Below are positions 10,715 to 23,072 of a DNA stretch of 64,000 nucleotides, piece by piece. Below the pieces are notes generated by a model that worked only from the letters and a program-made list of their open reading frames with translations, did not search any database and was not told where the DNA came from. Position 1 is the stretch's first letter, and every line of letters starts with the position of its first letter. Position numbers and translations under genes: made by a program. This DNA comes from Polyporus tsugae. Its lineage: Eukaryota > Basidiomycota > Agaricomycetes > Polyporales > Polyporaceae. The stretch spans positions 1,798,001-1,862,000 of the forward strand of contig JAHRBS010000004.1 of the NCBI GenBank assembly GCA_024305745.1, written 5' to 3'.

Positions 10715-12261
10715 TCAGGCGTGGTTACTTAGTTTCAAGCCTGGGAGGGTGAACATCTCATGACGGGACGGCGACCATGTCAGTGTGCGTTGCGTCACTA
10801 AGCTGTTCAGTGGAGCCTCACCTCAAAAATCATCTCAGCGGGAACACCCCACCCTTTGACCCCCTCTACCTGGTTGACGAGCTGTGTGCCGAGGACGACG
10901 CCAATGACGGACCCGCTCTCCTCGTCCACGATCGGGCCTCCGCTCGACCCAGGCGTCGGCGGGGGGTCAAAGTGCAGGTGTGCCAGGGAATCATACGTCC
11001 CAGGCTGGATGCGGTCACAGCGTTGCGACCGATGCAGAGCGCGAGACGGATCAACGGCTCAATCAGCCCAGCAGTCCTCGATACCGCGAACAATAGCGGA
11101 TAAGAAACGTACCTTAGCTTCTCTACCGGCATAGTCGGTGTACCCCGCAACGGTGCCCTTGGTCCACTTCCGCCACGTACCTCCAACCCATGGGATCCAA
11201 CCCTCACGGTCTGTACCCGCCGTGGGTGGCTTGTCCGCGACGAAATGCGCCCGGATCGGGGTGCCCGGATGGACGGGATACGGGTTCACGGGCAGTGATC
11301 GCAGTCCGGAACTTGAAGCGGGGCCAGTTGCGAACTGCGATGGAAATGCGGAAAGGAGAAGGAGGTCGCCACGATGCATGGCAGAGAGTACAGACGAGAC
11401 GGGGCGGAACACCGGTGTCGGGGTCGGAGATGTGCTCGACCTCAATATCACAAATGACCCGGAACGGAGGACGTCCGCGGGCACGGCGGGGCTGGGGCGG
11501 TTTGCGTGCACTAGGGGGTCATGTCGTATCTTCGTGCGTTGTTGTTTGAGCAGCATGGGCAAAAACGGGCCCAATGGCCACACGACGGAGACCAAGTGTC
11601 AGGATCAAGATCTCCGCTTTGGCAGACAACGGCGCATCCATACAGCTACTGTACTCACCTCCTCCAGCGTATGCGCACACGTCAGCAACGCCATCTGCCC
11701 CTCAGTGAGGCCAGGGTGTGCCACCGCAAAGCCCATGCTGTACGTGACCTTGTGCCTTCCAGACCAATCGTGCGCCGCGTGCGCAATCATGGCCAACGCC
11801 TCGTCCGCACTGCTCACCTCGACTCCCTTCGCGTCCGTCGTGAATCGGATACGCCTCTCCGCGGTGGGCCGCGACTCATATGGCAAAGAGAGATCGAGGA
11901 CGTGCCCGGCGCGCTTCATATACTGTTCTACAAGGTCGGTGAGCGAAGGAGATCTAGAAGCCCCATCTTTCGCGAGTTCCGCAAGGACCAACGCATCGTA
12001 TGGTTTTGCTGGGGGTGGGGGTTGCGTTGGAGGGCTCGCGCCTTGCGCTGAGGTGTTCGGGCTCCCGCCAGCAGGCGGATCAGGAGGAGTTGGTGGTTCC
12101 CCGACGTATGTCGTAGAGCTGACTTGAGCGTAACGTCTGACGGCGTGATAAGTGCGCATGGCCAGCGGATATGATGCTAAACTCCGAGTGCTTCGGCGGG
12201 TGCATGCAGTAGAGGAACGAGATGAAGCTAGTTTGGAGCTGACAGAAAATGGAGGATACAT
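10715..12261 (-). CDS. Trypsin-like serine peptidase, probably mitochondrial
   Basis: Exons 12261-11659, 11529-11113, 11004-10822 and 10756-10715 give 414 residues; a second in-frame ATG at 12159 would give 380. All three trypsin-fold catalytic residues are visible in order: His197 in LLTCAHTLEE, Asp256 in MHRGDLLLLS and Ser361 in PGSSGGPIVDEESG. The N-terminus is rich in Arg and Ser with no acidic residue for about 50 residues, which suggests a mitochondrial presequence. This is not a secreted trypsin: there is no signal peptide or activation site, and the family resembles the broad trypsin-like peptidase group. A Pro-rich segment (residues ~55-90) separates the leader from the peptidase. 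The first intron (129 bases, acceptor at 11530) is longer than usual here; its acceptor was chosen for frame. Substrate unknown. Confidence 0.75.
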
Positions 12262-12566
12262 GATCAGGCGTTGGGATGCGACGGTGAGCAGGAAACCAGG
12301 AGCGAGCTGTGTGCCAGTGACTCCGGGTTACTCGGCTAATCATGACGTCATCCACTGCAGTCCCACCGGCGTACTACTACTAGTAAGGCCGAGTCGCATA
12401 TATACAGCTCCCCTGCCCCGCTCTCTTTCCTTTCCTCTTGACATGCTGAGACTAACGCCGCTGCCGACGAACCTACTCAGCCACAACGGTACAGCGCCCG
12501 GCCTTCAACGTTCAACACTCCGGGTGTCCCTAGTTGGGCCCTCTATTCCATCAACTCAATAGACCC
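12262..12566. other. Spacer with TATA-like element
   Basis: Between the peptidase gene (minus) and the HNH-family remnant (plus). ATATATA at 12398-12404 could serve either direction. The plus-strand copy lies 46 bases before an ATG at 12444 that opens only a short frame. Confidence 0.4.
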
Positions 12567-13192
12567 ATGTCAGAAGCCCAGATGCTGCACACCAGCTTTG
12601 AGGTCGCTGCAAGGACGCTTGGCTACGCCCTCCTTCGCGCCCCCAACGACGCCCGCCGCGACTCCATCGCTTGTGACATCGTCGGATGCAACGACGACCG
12701 CTGCCATTTTCGATCGCTTCTATGGTGTTAAGCTGGAGAACATCCTCGACGACCAGGCGGTCAATGCCTTCATGGTAGCGACCTCGCCAGCGGTACTGTT
12801 CAACGAGCTGAAATTGTGGCTTACGCCTGCTCGGGTATGTCTGGATCGCTTAATACCCACCGTTATACCCGACAGAACTGACCACCCTCCAGGATGTTGA
12901 CGGACGTGTGGTCCCTGATACCTACGATGTCAATCTTCGAAACCCCATCGTGTTCGACGCTGACCTCGGCTTGCTTCGTACGGGCAAGTTCCGCGGGCAG
13001 CGTACTTGCGATGACATCCACGTCCCGCCCCCAGCCAGACCCTGTTCGAGATCCAGGCTGTCTGCGCTCAAATTGCGCACATGTCTGGTGCCGCTGATGC
13101 TCTTGAAGGCTTCTATGGGGAAAGAGCAGTGTCACAAGTGCGGTTTCGTGACAGGCGGCCCACACCTACAGCGATCCCCACCGGGGACAAGT
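12567..13192 (+). pseudogene. Remnant of an HNH-nuclease-domain family gene, core deleted
   Basis: Three blocks resemble the N- and C-terminal parts of the large agaricomycete HNH-nuclease family. Frame 12567: AARTLGYALLRAPNDARRDS. The next frame, from about 12690: AIFDRFYGVKLENI, then FNELKLWLTPAR up to an intron (about 12837-12892) and VVPDTYDVNLRNPIVF. A third shift gives EIQAVCAQIAHMSGAADALE and a stop at 13192. In this family those blocks normally lie on either side of the HNH core (CxxTG...AHI). That core is absent and the left and right blocks meet directly near 12690. The second shift could instead be a 49-base intron. I infer a decayed copy without nuclease function. Family assignment is from remembered pattern only. 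Confidence 0.5.
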
Positions 13193-13645
13193 AGCTGGTC
13201 AATTCATTTCCGCACGAACCAGGCTTTAGAGGGCCCGCGTGAGTGCCCCCAGTTCCGTCGTATCATACTGCAATTGTGTCATTGTACGTCGATTGTACGC
13301 AGAGTTCAGCACTTCAGGCGGACGCCCTTCCTGTTTTTTTTGGAGGGGTTATTGTTGCACAGGATATGAGTGTCATACAACACCTCAAGATGGCACTCTA
13401 CGAGCTGGGCCCGAAGCGGATCCGCGAGGTACGGGCATAGGCTCGTCCAATCCCTTCCCACTGAGACGCGGACAGTTTGATCGAGACCAGGTACGGGTGC
13501 GCCGTGACCTGAGAGGGAATAGGGTGTATATGTAGCAAGTCCGTAGACCAGTGAAAATATATGAGCGCATTGCCATCAATGACGACGCGCTAATGCGCAT
13601 TAAAACCCAACCCAGCTGTAGATCCCCAATCCGGCTGCCTCCACC
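13193..13645. other. Spacer
   Basis: Between the remnant and the stop of the aminotransferase gene. A T-run lies at about 13333-13340. Open frames here have no support. Confidence 0.45.
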
Positions 13646-15368
13646 TCAAACCTCGACACTCCAAGGGTGCGCAATCGCGCCCGTCTGGATACCCGTTAGG
13701 TACTTCCACAGCGGGCGCGACACGGGACCCATTCCGTCGGGCCCCGTCGGGATATGTAAGTCCTCGCCCATGTACCCGATCCTGTCGACGGGACTGACGA
13801 CTGCTGCGGTGCCTGCGCCGAAAAACTCGACAAGAGCACCCGACTGCGCTGCCTCCTTGACCTCGCCCATCGTAACCGGACGCTGGGAGACGACGAGTTT
13901 GTCGGTCAGCTCGGGAATCTTGAGCACGCCCGCGGTGTGCTCCCTAGCGAGTGTCAGCACTGAGTCGCGTGTCACGCCGGGGAGGATGATGCCATCGAGT
14001 GGGGGCGTGACGAGCTCGGTCACTAGGGAGAGTGGTAGGGAGAGGGTGTTGTCATTAGGTTGGGTCCAGAGTAGAAGAAAGGACGAACGGACGGACGTAC
14101 CCCCGTTGCGCTTGAACACGACGAACGCGTTCATGGTGCCAACCTCGGTGATGTGGTGCTCGGGACCGTGTAACCAGAGGTTCTGAACATAACCCTGTTG
14201 CGCAGCGGCTTTCTGCGCAGCGACGCCGGCAGCGTAGTTTGCGCCTAGCTTGTATGCGCCAATCCCTGCGGACGAGCACAATGTTAAGTTAACAAATATT
14301 CTAGGAGGGAGCAAACGGTTACTGACCTCCATGCGATGCACGGGTATATTCAGTCGTGCCGTAAAGCGCGACCGGCTTAAAACCCTGTGGAAAGTACGGG
14401 CCAACCGGGCTGCATATGATAAAGAGAAGAGCTTCCTTTGGTGGCGCAATCCCCAAAGCGGGCTGCGTTCCGACTTGAAAGATATGTCAGGATTGGACCG
14501 CATCATGCCGAAGAAGATTCGGCGATCGACATACTCATGGTAGGACGGATATAGAGACTGTACCCCGGTTGTTCGGGGATCCAGTGCTTGTCTAAGCGGA
14601 TGAGCTGCTTCAGGAGTTCGATGACTGCGTCACCGTTGAACATCTGTGTACCGGATACGCGAAGTTGAACACGTGAGGGGTCATCTGAGCGGGTAAGACA
14701 CGTACGGGCATGGCGACGCGCTCGGCGCTCGTGTTCATGCGTTTCATGTTCATGTCCGGCCGGAACAAGGTCACCTTACCATTGGGATCGCGGTAGGCTT
14801 TCAGGCCTTCGAAGAGACAATGCGCGTAGTGGAAGACCGTTGCGCTGGGCGCGAGTGGGAGGGGTGCGTCTGAAGAAGAGTCAGTGACATCCTGAGAGAG
14901 CCACACACACACATGCGAGGCACTCACAAGGTTGAATCTTGGGAGTGCCCCAACCATTATCAATGTGCCATGGGACAGCAAGCATGTGGTCGGTCTTGGG
15001 AGGGGTTCGGAACAATGAGGCTTTCCTTGGGGGAAGAGGACTAGGAATCAACTCACGAAGGTGTGGCCGAAGACAAGCGTGGAGGGAGGGGGAGGTGTTT
15101 TAGGGTCTTTAGAGCGGGTGATCTCGACCAAGGAAGCCTGGGGAATGTTTCACGTTCATCTTGGTACTCGAGGAGGAAATAGTTAAGCGGGTCCCACCTT
15201 AATGTCACTGTTAGGGAGGGTAGCCAACTCGCGCTTGAAGGGATTCTGAAGAGTGGACGAGGGCAATCTCGCGCTGGCGGACCTGAGAAGATTGGCGTGC
15301 GAAGAACTGGCACAGAGAGACCTGCACCGCGAAGGGGTGAGTCGCATGGAGCGGAATGAGGAGGCCAT
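13646..15368 (-). CDS. BAT1: Branched-chain amino acid aminotransferase, mitochondrial
   Basis: Eight exons: 15368-15198, 15137-15057, 14994-14928, 14869-14706, 14643-14535, 14473-14327, 14265-14101 and 14022-13646 (426 residues). It transfers the amino group between Leu/Ile/Val and 2-oxoglutarate, the last step of branched-chain synthesis and the first of breakdown. It is a class IV PLP enzyme: YAHCLFEGLKAYR near the active site, LFRPDMNMKRMN, and the PLP lysine expected at Lys252 in IGAYKLGANYA. The first exon (57 residues) is Arg/Ser/Leu-rich with almost no acidic residues, as in a mitochondrial targeting peptide; the isozyme call rests on this. TGACTC, a Gcn4/Cpc1-like half site, lies at 15433-15438, 65 bases upstream, so general amino-acid control is plausible. 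Confidence 0.93.
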
Positions 15369-16055
15369 TCCGAGAGCGAGAGGGTGGGATGGAAGGGATA
15401 AGAGTCTGAGACTTGGTTTGAGAGGGTATGACTGACTCGAGCGCCGACTCGAGTGGGATATTAATTTGACGCCTTGCGGCCGGCGCTGGGGCGTTATGCG
15501 GCATACATGATAAGTGCGGCATTATCCGGTGGTGCCATTGAGGCCTGAGGAATATCAGCAGGTATCTGGAGGAAGGGTGTATGCAGCGTCGCGGAAGGAA
15601 TGTCGCAGAGCGGAATGCGCGCAGAGACTCGGAGGACAACGTGCTCTTCTCCCGAGGCTCAGGAAGGATGTGGACGCGTCTCGCGAGTGAGGTGACTTGT
15701 CACAGACGCGGGGGTCACAGACGGGGCAGATGTGACCGGACCGACGGGTCTCTGGAGGCTGCTCGTTATCGATCGATGGAAGGAGACCTCGGCCACCCGA
15801 TGGTCGTGGACGCCGCTCGGCCAATTTGAATGTCATTGTCATTGTGAGACTGAGAGAGTGGATGGGATTGGCCCCTGTGGGATGCCGGAGAGGATGGCTC
15901 GCACGGTCATGCCCTCCGGTCCGGGCGTGACAAAGACGTCAGAGGGAGGATTACATATCTCATCACCATCATCCCTCCCCAACGCTCTTCACGATCCCAA
16001 CGATCCCTCTCCTCTACCATCACCATCCTCTCCCTCCTCCCATCCTCCCCTCACA
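15369..16055. other. Divergent promoter region of BAT1 and GND
   Basis: About 690 bases. Near BAT1 is TGACTC at 15433-15438. On the other side, just before the 6-phosphogluconate dehydrogenase ATG, is a C/T-rich leader (about 15957-16050), a common feature of highly expressed fungal genes. Confidence 0.6.
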
Positions 16056-18004
16056 ATGTCTGAGCCTGTGTATGCACCCTCTTCGTCCTCCATGTCCTCT
16101 CACCATAACCAACGTTCATTCCAGCGGTGATATTGGCCTCATCGGCTTGGCCGTCATGGTAAGCCTCTCCCTCTCTCAAATCATCTCAACTTCTCCTCAC
16201 CAGTCAACCCTAGGGCCAAAACCTCATTCTCAACATGAACGACAAGGGCTTCACCGTCGTTGCCTATAACCGCACAACCAGCAAGGTCGACCACTTCCTC
16301 GCTAACGAGGCTAAGGGTCAGTCCAACCTTATCTAGCCGACGTCTTCCTAGCCGCTCAATCTTCTTCCTCATTGTCACCGTCCTTGCACATGCAGGCACC
16401 AAGGTCCAAGGCGCGTGGTCTATCGAGGAGCTCGTCGCCAAGCTTAAGCGCCCCCGCAAAATCATCCTTCTCGTCAAGGCCGGCGATGCCGTTGACCAGT
16501 TCATTGCCCAGCTCGCCCCCCACCTGGAGAAGGGGGACATCATCATCGATGGCGGTAACTCCCACTACCCCGACTCCATTCGCCGCACTCAGGAGCTCGA
16601 GGCCAAGGGTCTGCTCTTCGTCGGCTCCGGTGTGTCTGGTGGTGAGGAGGGTGCCCGCTACGGTCCTTCACTCATGCCTGGTGGTTCACCCGCTGCTTGG
16701 CCGGCCATCAAGGAAATCTTCCAGAAAACCGCTGCTCAGGTCAATGGCGAGCCTTGTTGTGACTGGGTCGGTGAGACTGGCGCAGGTCACTACGTGAAGA
16801 TGGTCCACAACGGTAAGAGCATTCGCACGCCTCTCTTCCCCAGCATGCTGACATTTGCCCAAGGTATCGAGTACGGTGACATGCAGCTGATCGCTGAGGT
16901 CTACGACATCCTTAAGCGCGGCTTGGGTCTCCACGAGGATGAAATTGCAGACATCTTTACCACCTGGAACAAGGGTGTTCTCGACTCCTTCCTCATCGAG
17001 ATCACCGCGAACATCCTCAAGTTCAAGGATGATGATGGCGAGCCGCTCCTCACCAAGATCCTTGACAAGGCCGGCCAGAAGGGGACCGGGAAGTGGACGG
17101 CTATTGCTGCCCTTGACGCTGGCATGCCTGGTGCGTAGGTATGACGTATGTGTGATCGGGCAGATCTTGATCGACGTCTACAGTGACCCTCATCGGCGAG
17201 GCTGTCTTCGCTCGTTGCTTGTCTGGTCTCAAAGAGGAACGTGTCCGCGCTAGCAAGCAGATTGCTGGTCCTCAGAAGGAGCCGTTCAAGGGCGACAAGA
17301 AGCAGTTCATCGATGATCTTGAGCAGGCACTCTACGCATCGAAGATCATTTCCTACACTCAGGGCTTCATGCTCATGCGCGAGACTGCCAAGGAGGTCAG
17401 TGGCCTTGTCGCTTGAGCCTCAACCTCCATTGCTTACACCGGCCATTTCCAGCTCAACTGGAACCTCAACTACGCCGGCATTGCGCGTATGTGGCGTGGT
17501 GGTTGCATTATCAAGTCCGTCTTCCTTGGCGATATCACCGCTGCGTACCAGAAGAACGGTAACCTCGAGTCACTGCTCTTCGACGACTTCTTCAACAAGG
17601 CCGTCCACAAGGCGCAGCCTGGTTGGCGTCGCATCATTGCGCAGGCCGTTCTTTGGGGTATCCCCACGCCTGCGTTCTCCACCGCACTCGCGTTCTTCGA
17701 CGGCTACCGGAGCGAGATCGTCCCTGCGAACATCCTCCAGGGGCAGGTAAGCTGCAGGCGTGGCATTTTCCCGTGTAAACATCATGGCTGACCCCCACTC
17801 GCTTCACAGCGTGACTACTTCGGTGCCCACACGTTCCGTGTGCTTCCGGGCAAGGAGAACGCTAAGCTCAAGGCCGGCGAGGACATACGTGGGTACAATA
17901 CCCTTGACTAGTAAGAGCGGGGCTGACCCTGCTCGTTTATTCCCACAGACATCAACTGGACCGGTCGTGGTGGCTCCGTCTCAGCATCCTCGTACTCCGC
18001 GTAA
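16056..18004 (+). CDS. GND1: 6-phosphogluconate dehydrogenase, decarboxylating
   Basis: Nine exons: 16056-16069, 16125-16158, 16214-16316, 16396-16812, 16864-17130, 17184-17395, 17453-17746, 17810-17888 and 17949-18004 (491 residues, the usual length). It oxidises 6-phosphogluconate to ribulose 5-phosphate and CO2 with NADP+, in the cytosolic oxidative pentose phosphate pathway. Visible: the Rossmann loop [18 protein letters not shown] at the NADP 2'-phosphate, the signature [26 protein letters not shown], the catalytic region [17 protein letters not shown] (Lys185, Asn189) and the C-terminal [13 protein letters not shown]...HINWTGRGG tail. The first exon has only 14 bases; the ATG is fixed by the frame across the first splice. 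Strong pyrimidine-rich leader. Confidence 0.95.
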
Positions 18005-18364
18005 ACGCATCTCCTTCGGCGTTGCCGTTCGAAGCCTTGCCAGTGTCGCCAATAGACGTTGTATCATTGTGTACTGAACCGCCACTCGCACGGTTCTCGC
18101 TGTGCGTGTTGAGTTCATGCTGGGCGTGATTCGCGAGAAAGAGGTAATCTTTGGCAGTAGTACGATAGCGTGTATTCGTGTGTCGTGTAGCTTGTAGATC
18201 AATTCGAAGTTGCGGGTCTCCGTCGTTTGTGAGCGGTTCGCTGTGGCGTTTCTCAGGTCCAGCGGACTGATGGGAATTCATGCAAAGAACGTTCAGTGAT
18301 TGGGCATCGTTGTCCCGTTCGTGACTAAGGGATATGAAGCGGGGGACATGAATGTAAGCAACAA
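18005..18364. other. Convergent 3' spacer
   Basis: 360 bases between the stops of GND1 (plus) and the Ecm16 helicase gene (minus). No coding signal; holds both 3' UTRs. Confidence 0.55.
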
Positions 18365-21300
18365 TTACTTTTGGTCCTCTTTGATTGGAGGGAGCTCCCA
18401 TCCCTGTGGGCCGAAGTGCGGGATCACCATGGACTGCCCGTCCTTGGTTTTGAATGGTTTTGAGTACGTGCACAGTGACTTGCCTAGCGTGGACAGCCAG
18501 GCACCGTTCACGATAGTCAAACCTTGACAACGCCAGGTGGGTCAGGACAATGATTTGAGCTGACAAAATTCATGCTCACTCACCCTTGATGTACACGCGT
18601 GACGTACGGACGACCTCGAGGTACACGATGTACTCCGGCGGCGGCTCCTGAGCAAGCACAGACGACGGGTGGATGAACACATCCTCGTCCGGGATCCCGA
18701 GCGCCTGGTACGCCACGCCACGCGCGGTCGTGTACTGCGTGCCGGCGCCGGCGGCCCCGCCCTTCTGTGCGATGTCCTTCCGGACGGCGACTTGATCGAT
18801 GAACCCGGCCGCGATGAGCTGCCGGAGGACCTTGAGCTGGAGCGCGTTCGGCGGGCGGATGTTCGCTTCGAAGCCGGTCTGGATGTCGGTGAAGTTCGTC
18901 TGGACGATGCTGCTGATCTGCGCGCGGAGCTTGTGGATCTCTTCCATCGCCTGCGAGGGTTTAAGGGGGCATGTCAGCGAACGCGCCGTGCTGGATGGAA
19001 GGGGATGATAGGATGGGGTATGCGGCGTACCTTGGGCCGGACGAAGTGCTCTCCGCTGAACTTGTGCCCTCCCCCGGCGAACTCGTACGCGCCAACGACG
19101 GACAGCATACGCAGGACATCGCTCGACGAGTTGCCGAGAGAGGAGTGCAGCTTTTGGGACTGGAAGAACGCCTTCCTGCGGATGCACCGTGCCTCCTTTG
19201 CGCGCACAGCCTCGCTCGTGAGATGACTCAGGTCTTCATCCTCGTCCTCGTCCTCATCGCCGTCCTTGTCCTGCTCGAGCGCTTCTTCACGCAGGAACGG
19301 GTCGCCCACCGACAGTGCAGACACGATTGCAATGACATATGGCAGGCAGCCATGCTGTCGCCCGCTCACGAGCATTTGCGAGAACCGGGGCGACAGCGGG
19401 AACAACGACATCGTCCTTCCGATCTCCGTTATCGCCGCGCCAAGCGTGGAACCAGCCTTGATAGCCGCTTGGGATAGAGCACCAAGGTGTGTCAGAATTT
19501 TCTCAGCCTTCTGTAGGCTTGCGCGGTCGGGTGGGGTAGGGAAGGGGAAGTTGACGACAGCATCGATGTGCATGCTCTTCATCTGGAGGACGACGCCCTC
19601 GATGGGCATGCGGAGGATCTCGGGCTGGGAGAAGGCGTCAAAGTAGTTCTCGAAGAGCGCGGATGAGTATAGGCGGTAGCAATGTCCGGGGCCGGTACGA
19701 CCTGCACGACCTGCGCGTTGTGCGGCCGAGGCCTTGGAGACCCAGCTCACTTGGAAGGTCTGGATGCCGTTGGCCACGTCGTATCGCCGCTGTGCAGGGG
19801 TGTCAATAGTGGTGCGCAAGGTGAACACAAGGAACGAACCTCTTTCGCGCGGCCACAGTCTACCACGTAACGGATACCCGGAATGGTGAGCGACGTCTCC
19901 GCGACGTTGGTGGAAACAACCACGAGTCGCGTGCCCTCAGGGGGTGGCTTGAAGACCTGCATCTGCTTCTCGCTTGGCAGAAGCGCATACAGTGGGACGA
20001 TATGCATTGGGACTGAGTTAAATCAGTGCACGTTGCCCATGAGGGATAGCGTCATAAACCTACCGTCAGTGTCTTCCGCCTCGATACCCAACTCATCGTT
20101 GCTTTCCGCCTGGTCATCAGACTCCAGCGCCTCAGCATCGACGTCTCCGTCAACGTCGAAAGCTAGCGCCTCGTCGGCTCGTTGCGAGTCGCCGAGGTCG
20201 AGGTCCTCGGCTTCCACGTCGGCTATGGGAGGGCGATGAGCGGTTGCTCGCATAGTATCCTGATGGTCACATACCATGTATAGGAGCAACCGCGCCACTT
20301 GGTTGGGTGTCATCCGCCAAGGAATTGGCCAGATTGCTGAGTCGTGACTGCAGCGACAGTCTCGACTTACGTCGCTCCTCCAAAGCCGCCTTTCCATACC
20401 TCGCCTCCAGTTTCCTGCACACGCCAGTGATCTCGTTCTGGCCGGTGAGAAAAATGAGGATGCCGCCGGGAGGCAACCGTGCATGGATTTTGCTGGCCTT
20501 CTTTATAGCCTCTGAGACGTAGTCGGAGTTCGTTCGACGGCTGAAGTGAACTGTAACGGGATGTTGGCGGGCAGGGACATTGATAATAGGAGGAGGAGAC
20601 GCGAATAGGGTCGTGTTCTCTGCGAAGTCGGATACACGGAGCGTGGCAGACATGATGATAAGGCGAAGCGGCTGCAGCAAGTTGTCGATTGCAGGACCTC
20701 CGTGTTGACAAAAAATAACAACGAACCTTCATTTCATCCTTAACCTCCTTCCACATCTCTTCCCGTAGCTTCACAACGCGGCTCAATACACCAATCAAAA
20801 TGTCGGTGTTCATGCTCCGTTCGTGCGCCTCGTCGATGATGATGACCGAGTACTTCTTCAGCAAGAAGTCGGTAGCCAGTTCGCGTAGAAGAACACCATC
20901 CGTCATGAACTTGATTGCGGTCGACGGAGACACAGTCGCATCGTATCGTATCTGGTACGATACCTTCGTAGAGGTCAAAGACAACTCGTGCGCAACACGA
21001 GACGCCATTGACATAGCAGCGACTCGTCGTGGTTGAGTGACGCCGATCATCCCGGAATTGTCTGCGGGGGCTTTAGTATAACGTTGGAACCATGGTTGAG
21101 GAGGCGACTTACCACTTCCAGGAGAACCAAACCCCGCCTCATAGAGGAACTGGGGCACTTGAGTCGTCTTACCACTACCAGTTTCTCCGCAAACGATGAC
21201 GACGCTGTTCAGGATGATAGCCTCCATGATAGGTTGCTCCTCCGCGACGATCGGAAGTAAGAGCCTCGCCTCCTCCACCTCCTGGGGCCGCGTGACGGAA

Positions 21301-22793
21301 ACGACTTTACGTGACTTGGGCTTCACTCCGTTCTTTACAGCGTCCTGGAGCTGCTGTGCGAAGGCCGTCTTGGGCAAGTGCAGATCTTCGCCAAGGGGCC
21401 CACGCATTTCTCTCGGACCGTCTGAGTGTTCCACCTTGCGCTTCTTCGAAGGATGCTCAGGTAGCGTGAGGGGAGGGCTTGCAGGGTCCTCGGGATCGGG
21501 CAACGGTGCGACGTATCCCTTCGCTGCACTGAGTTGCTTCATCGCCCATTCTTTGAACCCAATTCTCTTGCGTTTTTTGCCCTCCGGCTCCACGATTAGG
21601 GCTTCTTCACGCTCCTCGTCCGGCTCCTCGTCAGATGACCCTTCGTCAGAGTCCTCCGACCTGGACTGCTCGGAGCCATGCTCTGCTGCAGCGACATCCT
21701 CGTCGTCGTCGGAATCATAAGCAGAGTCAGAACTGTCGAACGAGTCAGAGTCTTCCTCCGTCACCTGCGCTCTCTTGTTGAGGCTCCGGTCTCTCCAAGA
21801 TGCGAACGTTCCCTGTGGCATGTGCAGTGTTAACGCACTCGGGCAGGGACGAAAACCGAGTGACAGAGCGCACCTTCGCACTCTTGAGCTTACGTTTCGA
21901 TATTCGAGGCGCCGCAACGGATCCGTCAGCATTCCGCTTGAGTGCGCCCCCAACTGCAGCCAAAGTGGGCGGCAAGGTTGAAGCCACCAGTTCGGGGGAT
22001 TGGATAGCGGTGGAGAATCCAGAATCCACGATCACGACAGGCCTCGAGCGAGACATGCCCTCTTGTACATCCTCATCTTCATCGTCTTTGCGTCCGGGAA
22101 CATCCACATCCATTTGCACGTCATCCGCATCGCCTTCGTCATCGTCACTGACACCACCCAGGGTAAGGTTGGTATTGCGACGGCGTTTGCCTTTACCAGG
22201 GCGACCGTCCAACACTCGCCTGACCTCCTTATCCTCCAGCTGGTGGAGGCGGTGTTGGTGAGTGGTCGCCTTGCCGGTACCAAGGGTAGCGGAAGACTGC
22301 AAGTTGAGTGCCGACGATGCCTGGGCTTGGCTCTTCCTTGGACGCCATTGAGCCCTTCAAGTTGTGCAGCGGGCAATCATGAGGGACGTACGAGAGCTTC
22401 TCGAGCAGCGTAAGTCGCTCCTCCTGTTTCAGCTTCTTCTCCTACAGATACTATGAGATAATCTGGCATTGTGACTCTTGAAATGTGTTGCACGAACAAT
22501 GTACTTGTCTAACCGCTTCTTCTTCTTGCTGTTCGCTTTCGAGTTAGACTCGGCGAGGATCTATCCGACTTTGTTAGCCAAAACTAGTGCAGACTCGAGA
22601 CATGGGGACGCACCTCTTCGCGCATTTTCAACCTCCTCTCGTGCTCCCTCTCCTCCTCGCTCTTGGGAACGACGATTGCGGCATTAGGATCGACGTGTTC
22701 CTCCGCCGAGATACCTGGCTTGTCCCTGCCGCGTTTCGCCTTCTTCTTGTGGGAACTTCTTGCCCTTGAGTTGTATCTAACCCGTGGTTCCAT
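18365..22793 (-). CDS. ECM16: DEAH-box RNA helicase Ecm16/Dhr1 (DHX37)
   Basis: Twelve exons: 22793-22614, 22560-22498, 22441-22392, 22330-21874, 21812-21113, 21061-20727, 20671-20275, 20222-20064, 20012-19840, 19789-19031, 18950-18584 and 18522-18365 (1265 residues; yeast Dhr1 is about the same). Nucleolar helicase of the small-subunit processome that releases U3 snoRNA from pre-18S rRNA. Visible: a basic N-terminus ([16 protein letters not shown]), acidic stretches around residues 265-300, Walker [10 protein letters not shown] (~457), DEAH (~560), SAT, TNVAETS, the [18 protein letters not shown] motif and the DEAH C-terminal winged-helix and OB-type part ending in [15 protein letters not shown] long acidic insert ([12 protein letters not shown]...) interrupts the second RecA domain, as in this subfamily. 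The exon-7/8 junction was chosen for a 52-base intron; an earlier donor also keeps frame. Confidence 0.94.
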
Positions 22794-23072
22794 TGTATGC
22801 GCAGAAGACGAAAGCCAGGAAAGAAATCAAGGGCGGAGGCAAGCGAAACGCGGGGAAGGACTGGCAGACACCGCGGCCGGAAGGCCTACTTTGATAGACG
22901 CCCAATAAAATTCGGATCTCGATCCTTTGCTCTCCGATCCACCATCAAGCGCCTATCTCTAGAGCTGCCCTCGTTGAAAAAACTAGTAGGAATCGTTTGT
23001 GGGCCATCTCACCCTCAATACCCTTCAATAACGTCGACGTAGTATACCCGCCTCATTCTAAATCATTAGAGA
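22794..23072. promoter_or_regulatory. Bidirectional promoter, ECM16 and ASNSD1-like
   Basis: 279 bases separate the two start codons, so both genes must be driven from here. No clear TATA box seen. Confidence 0.6.
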
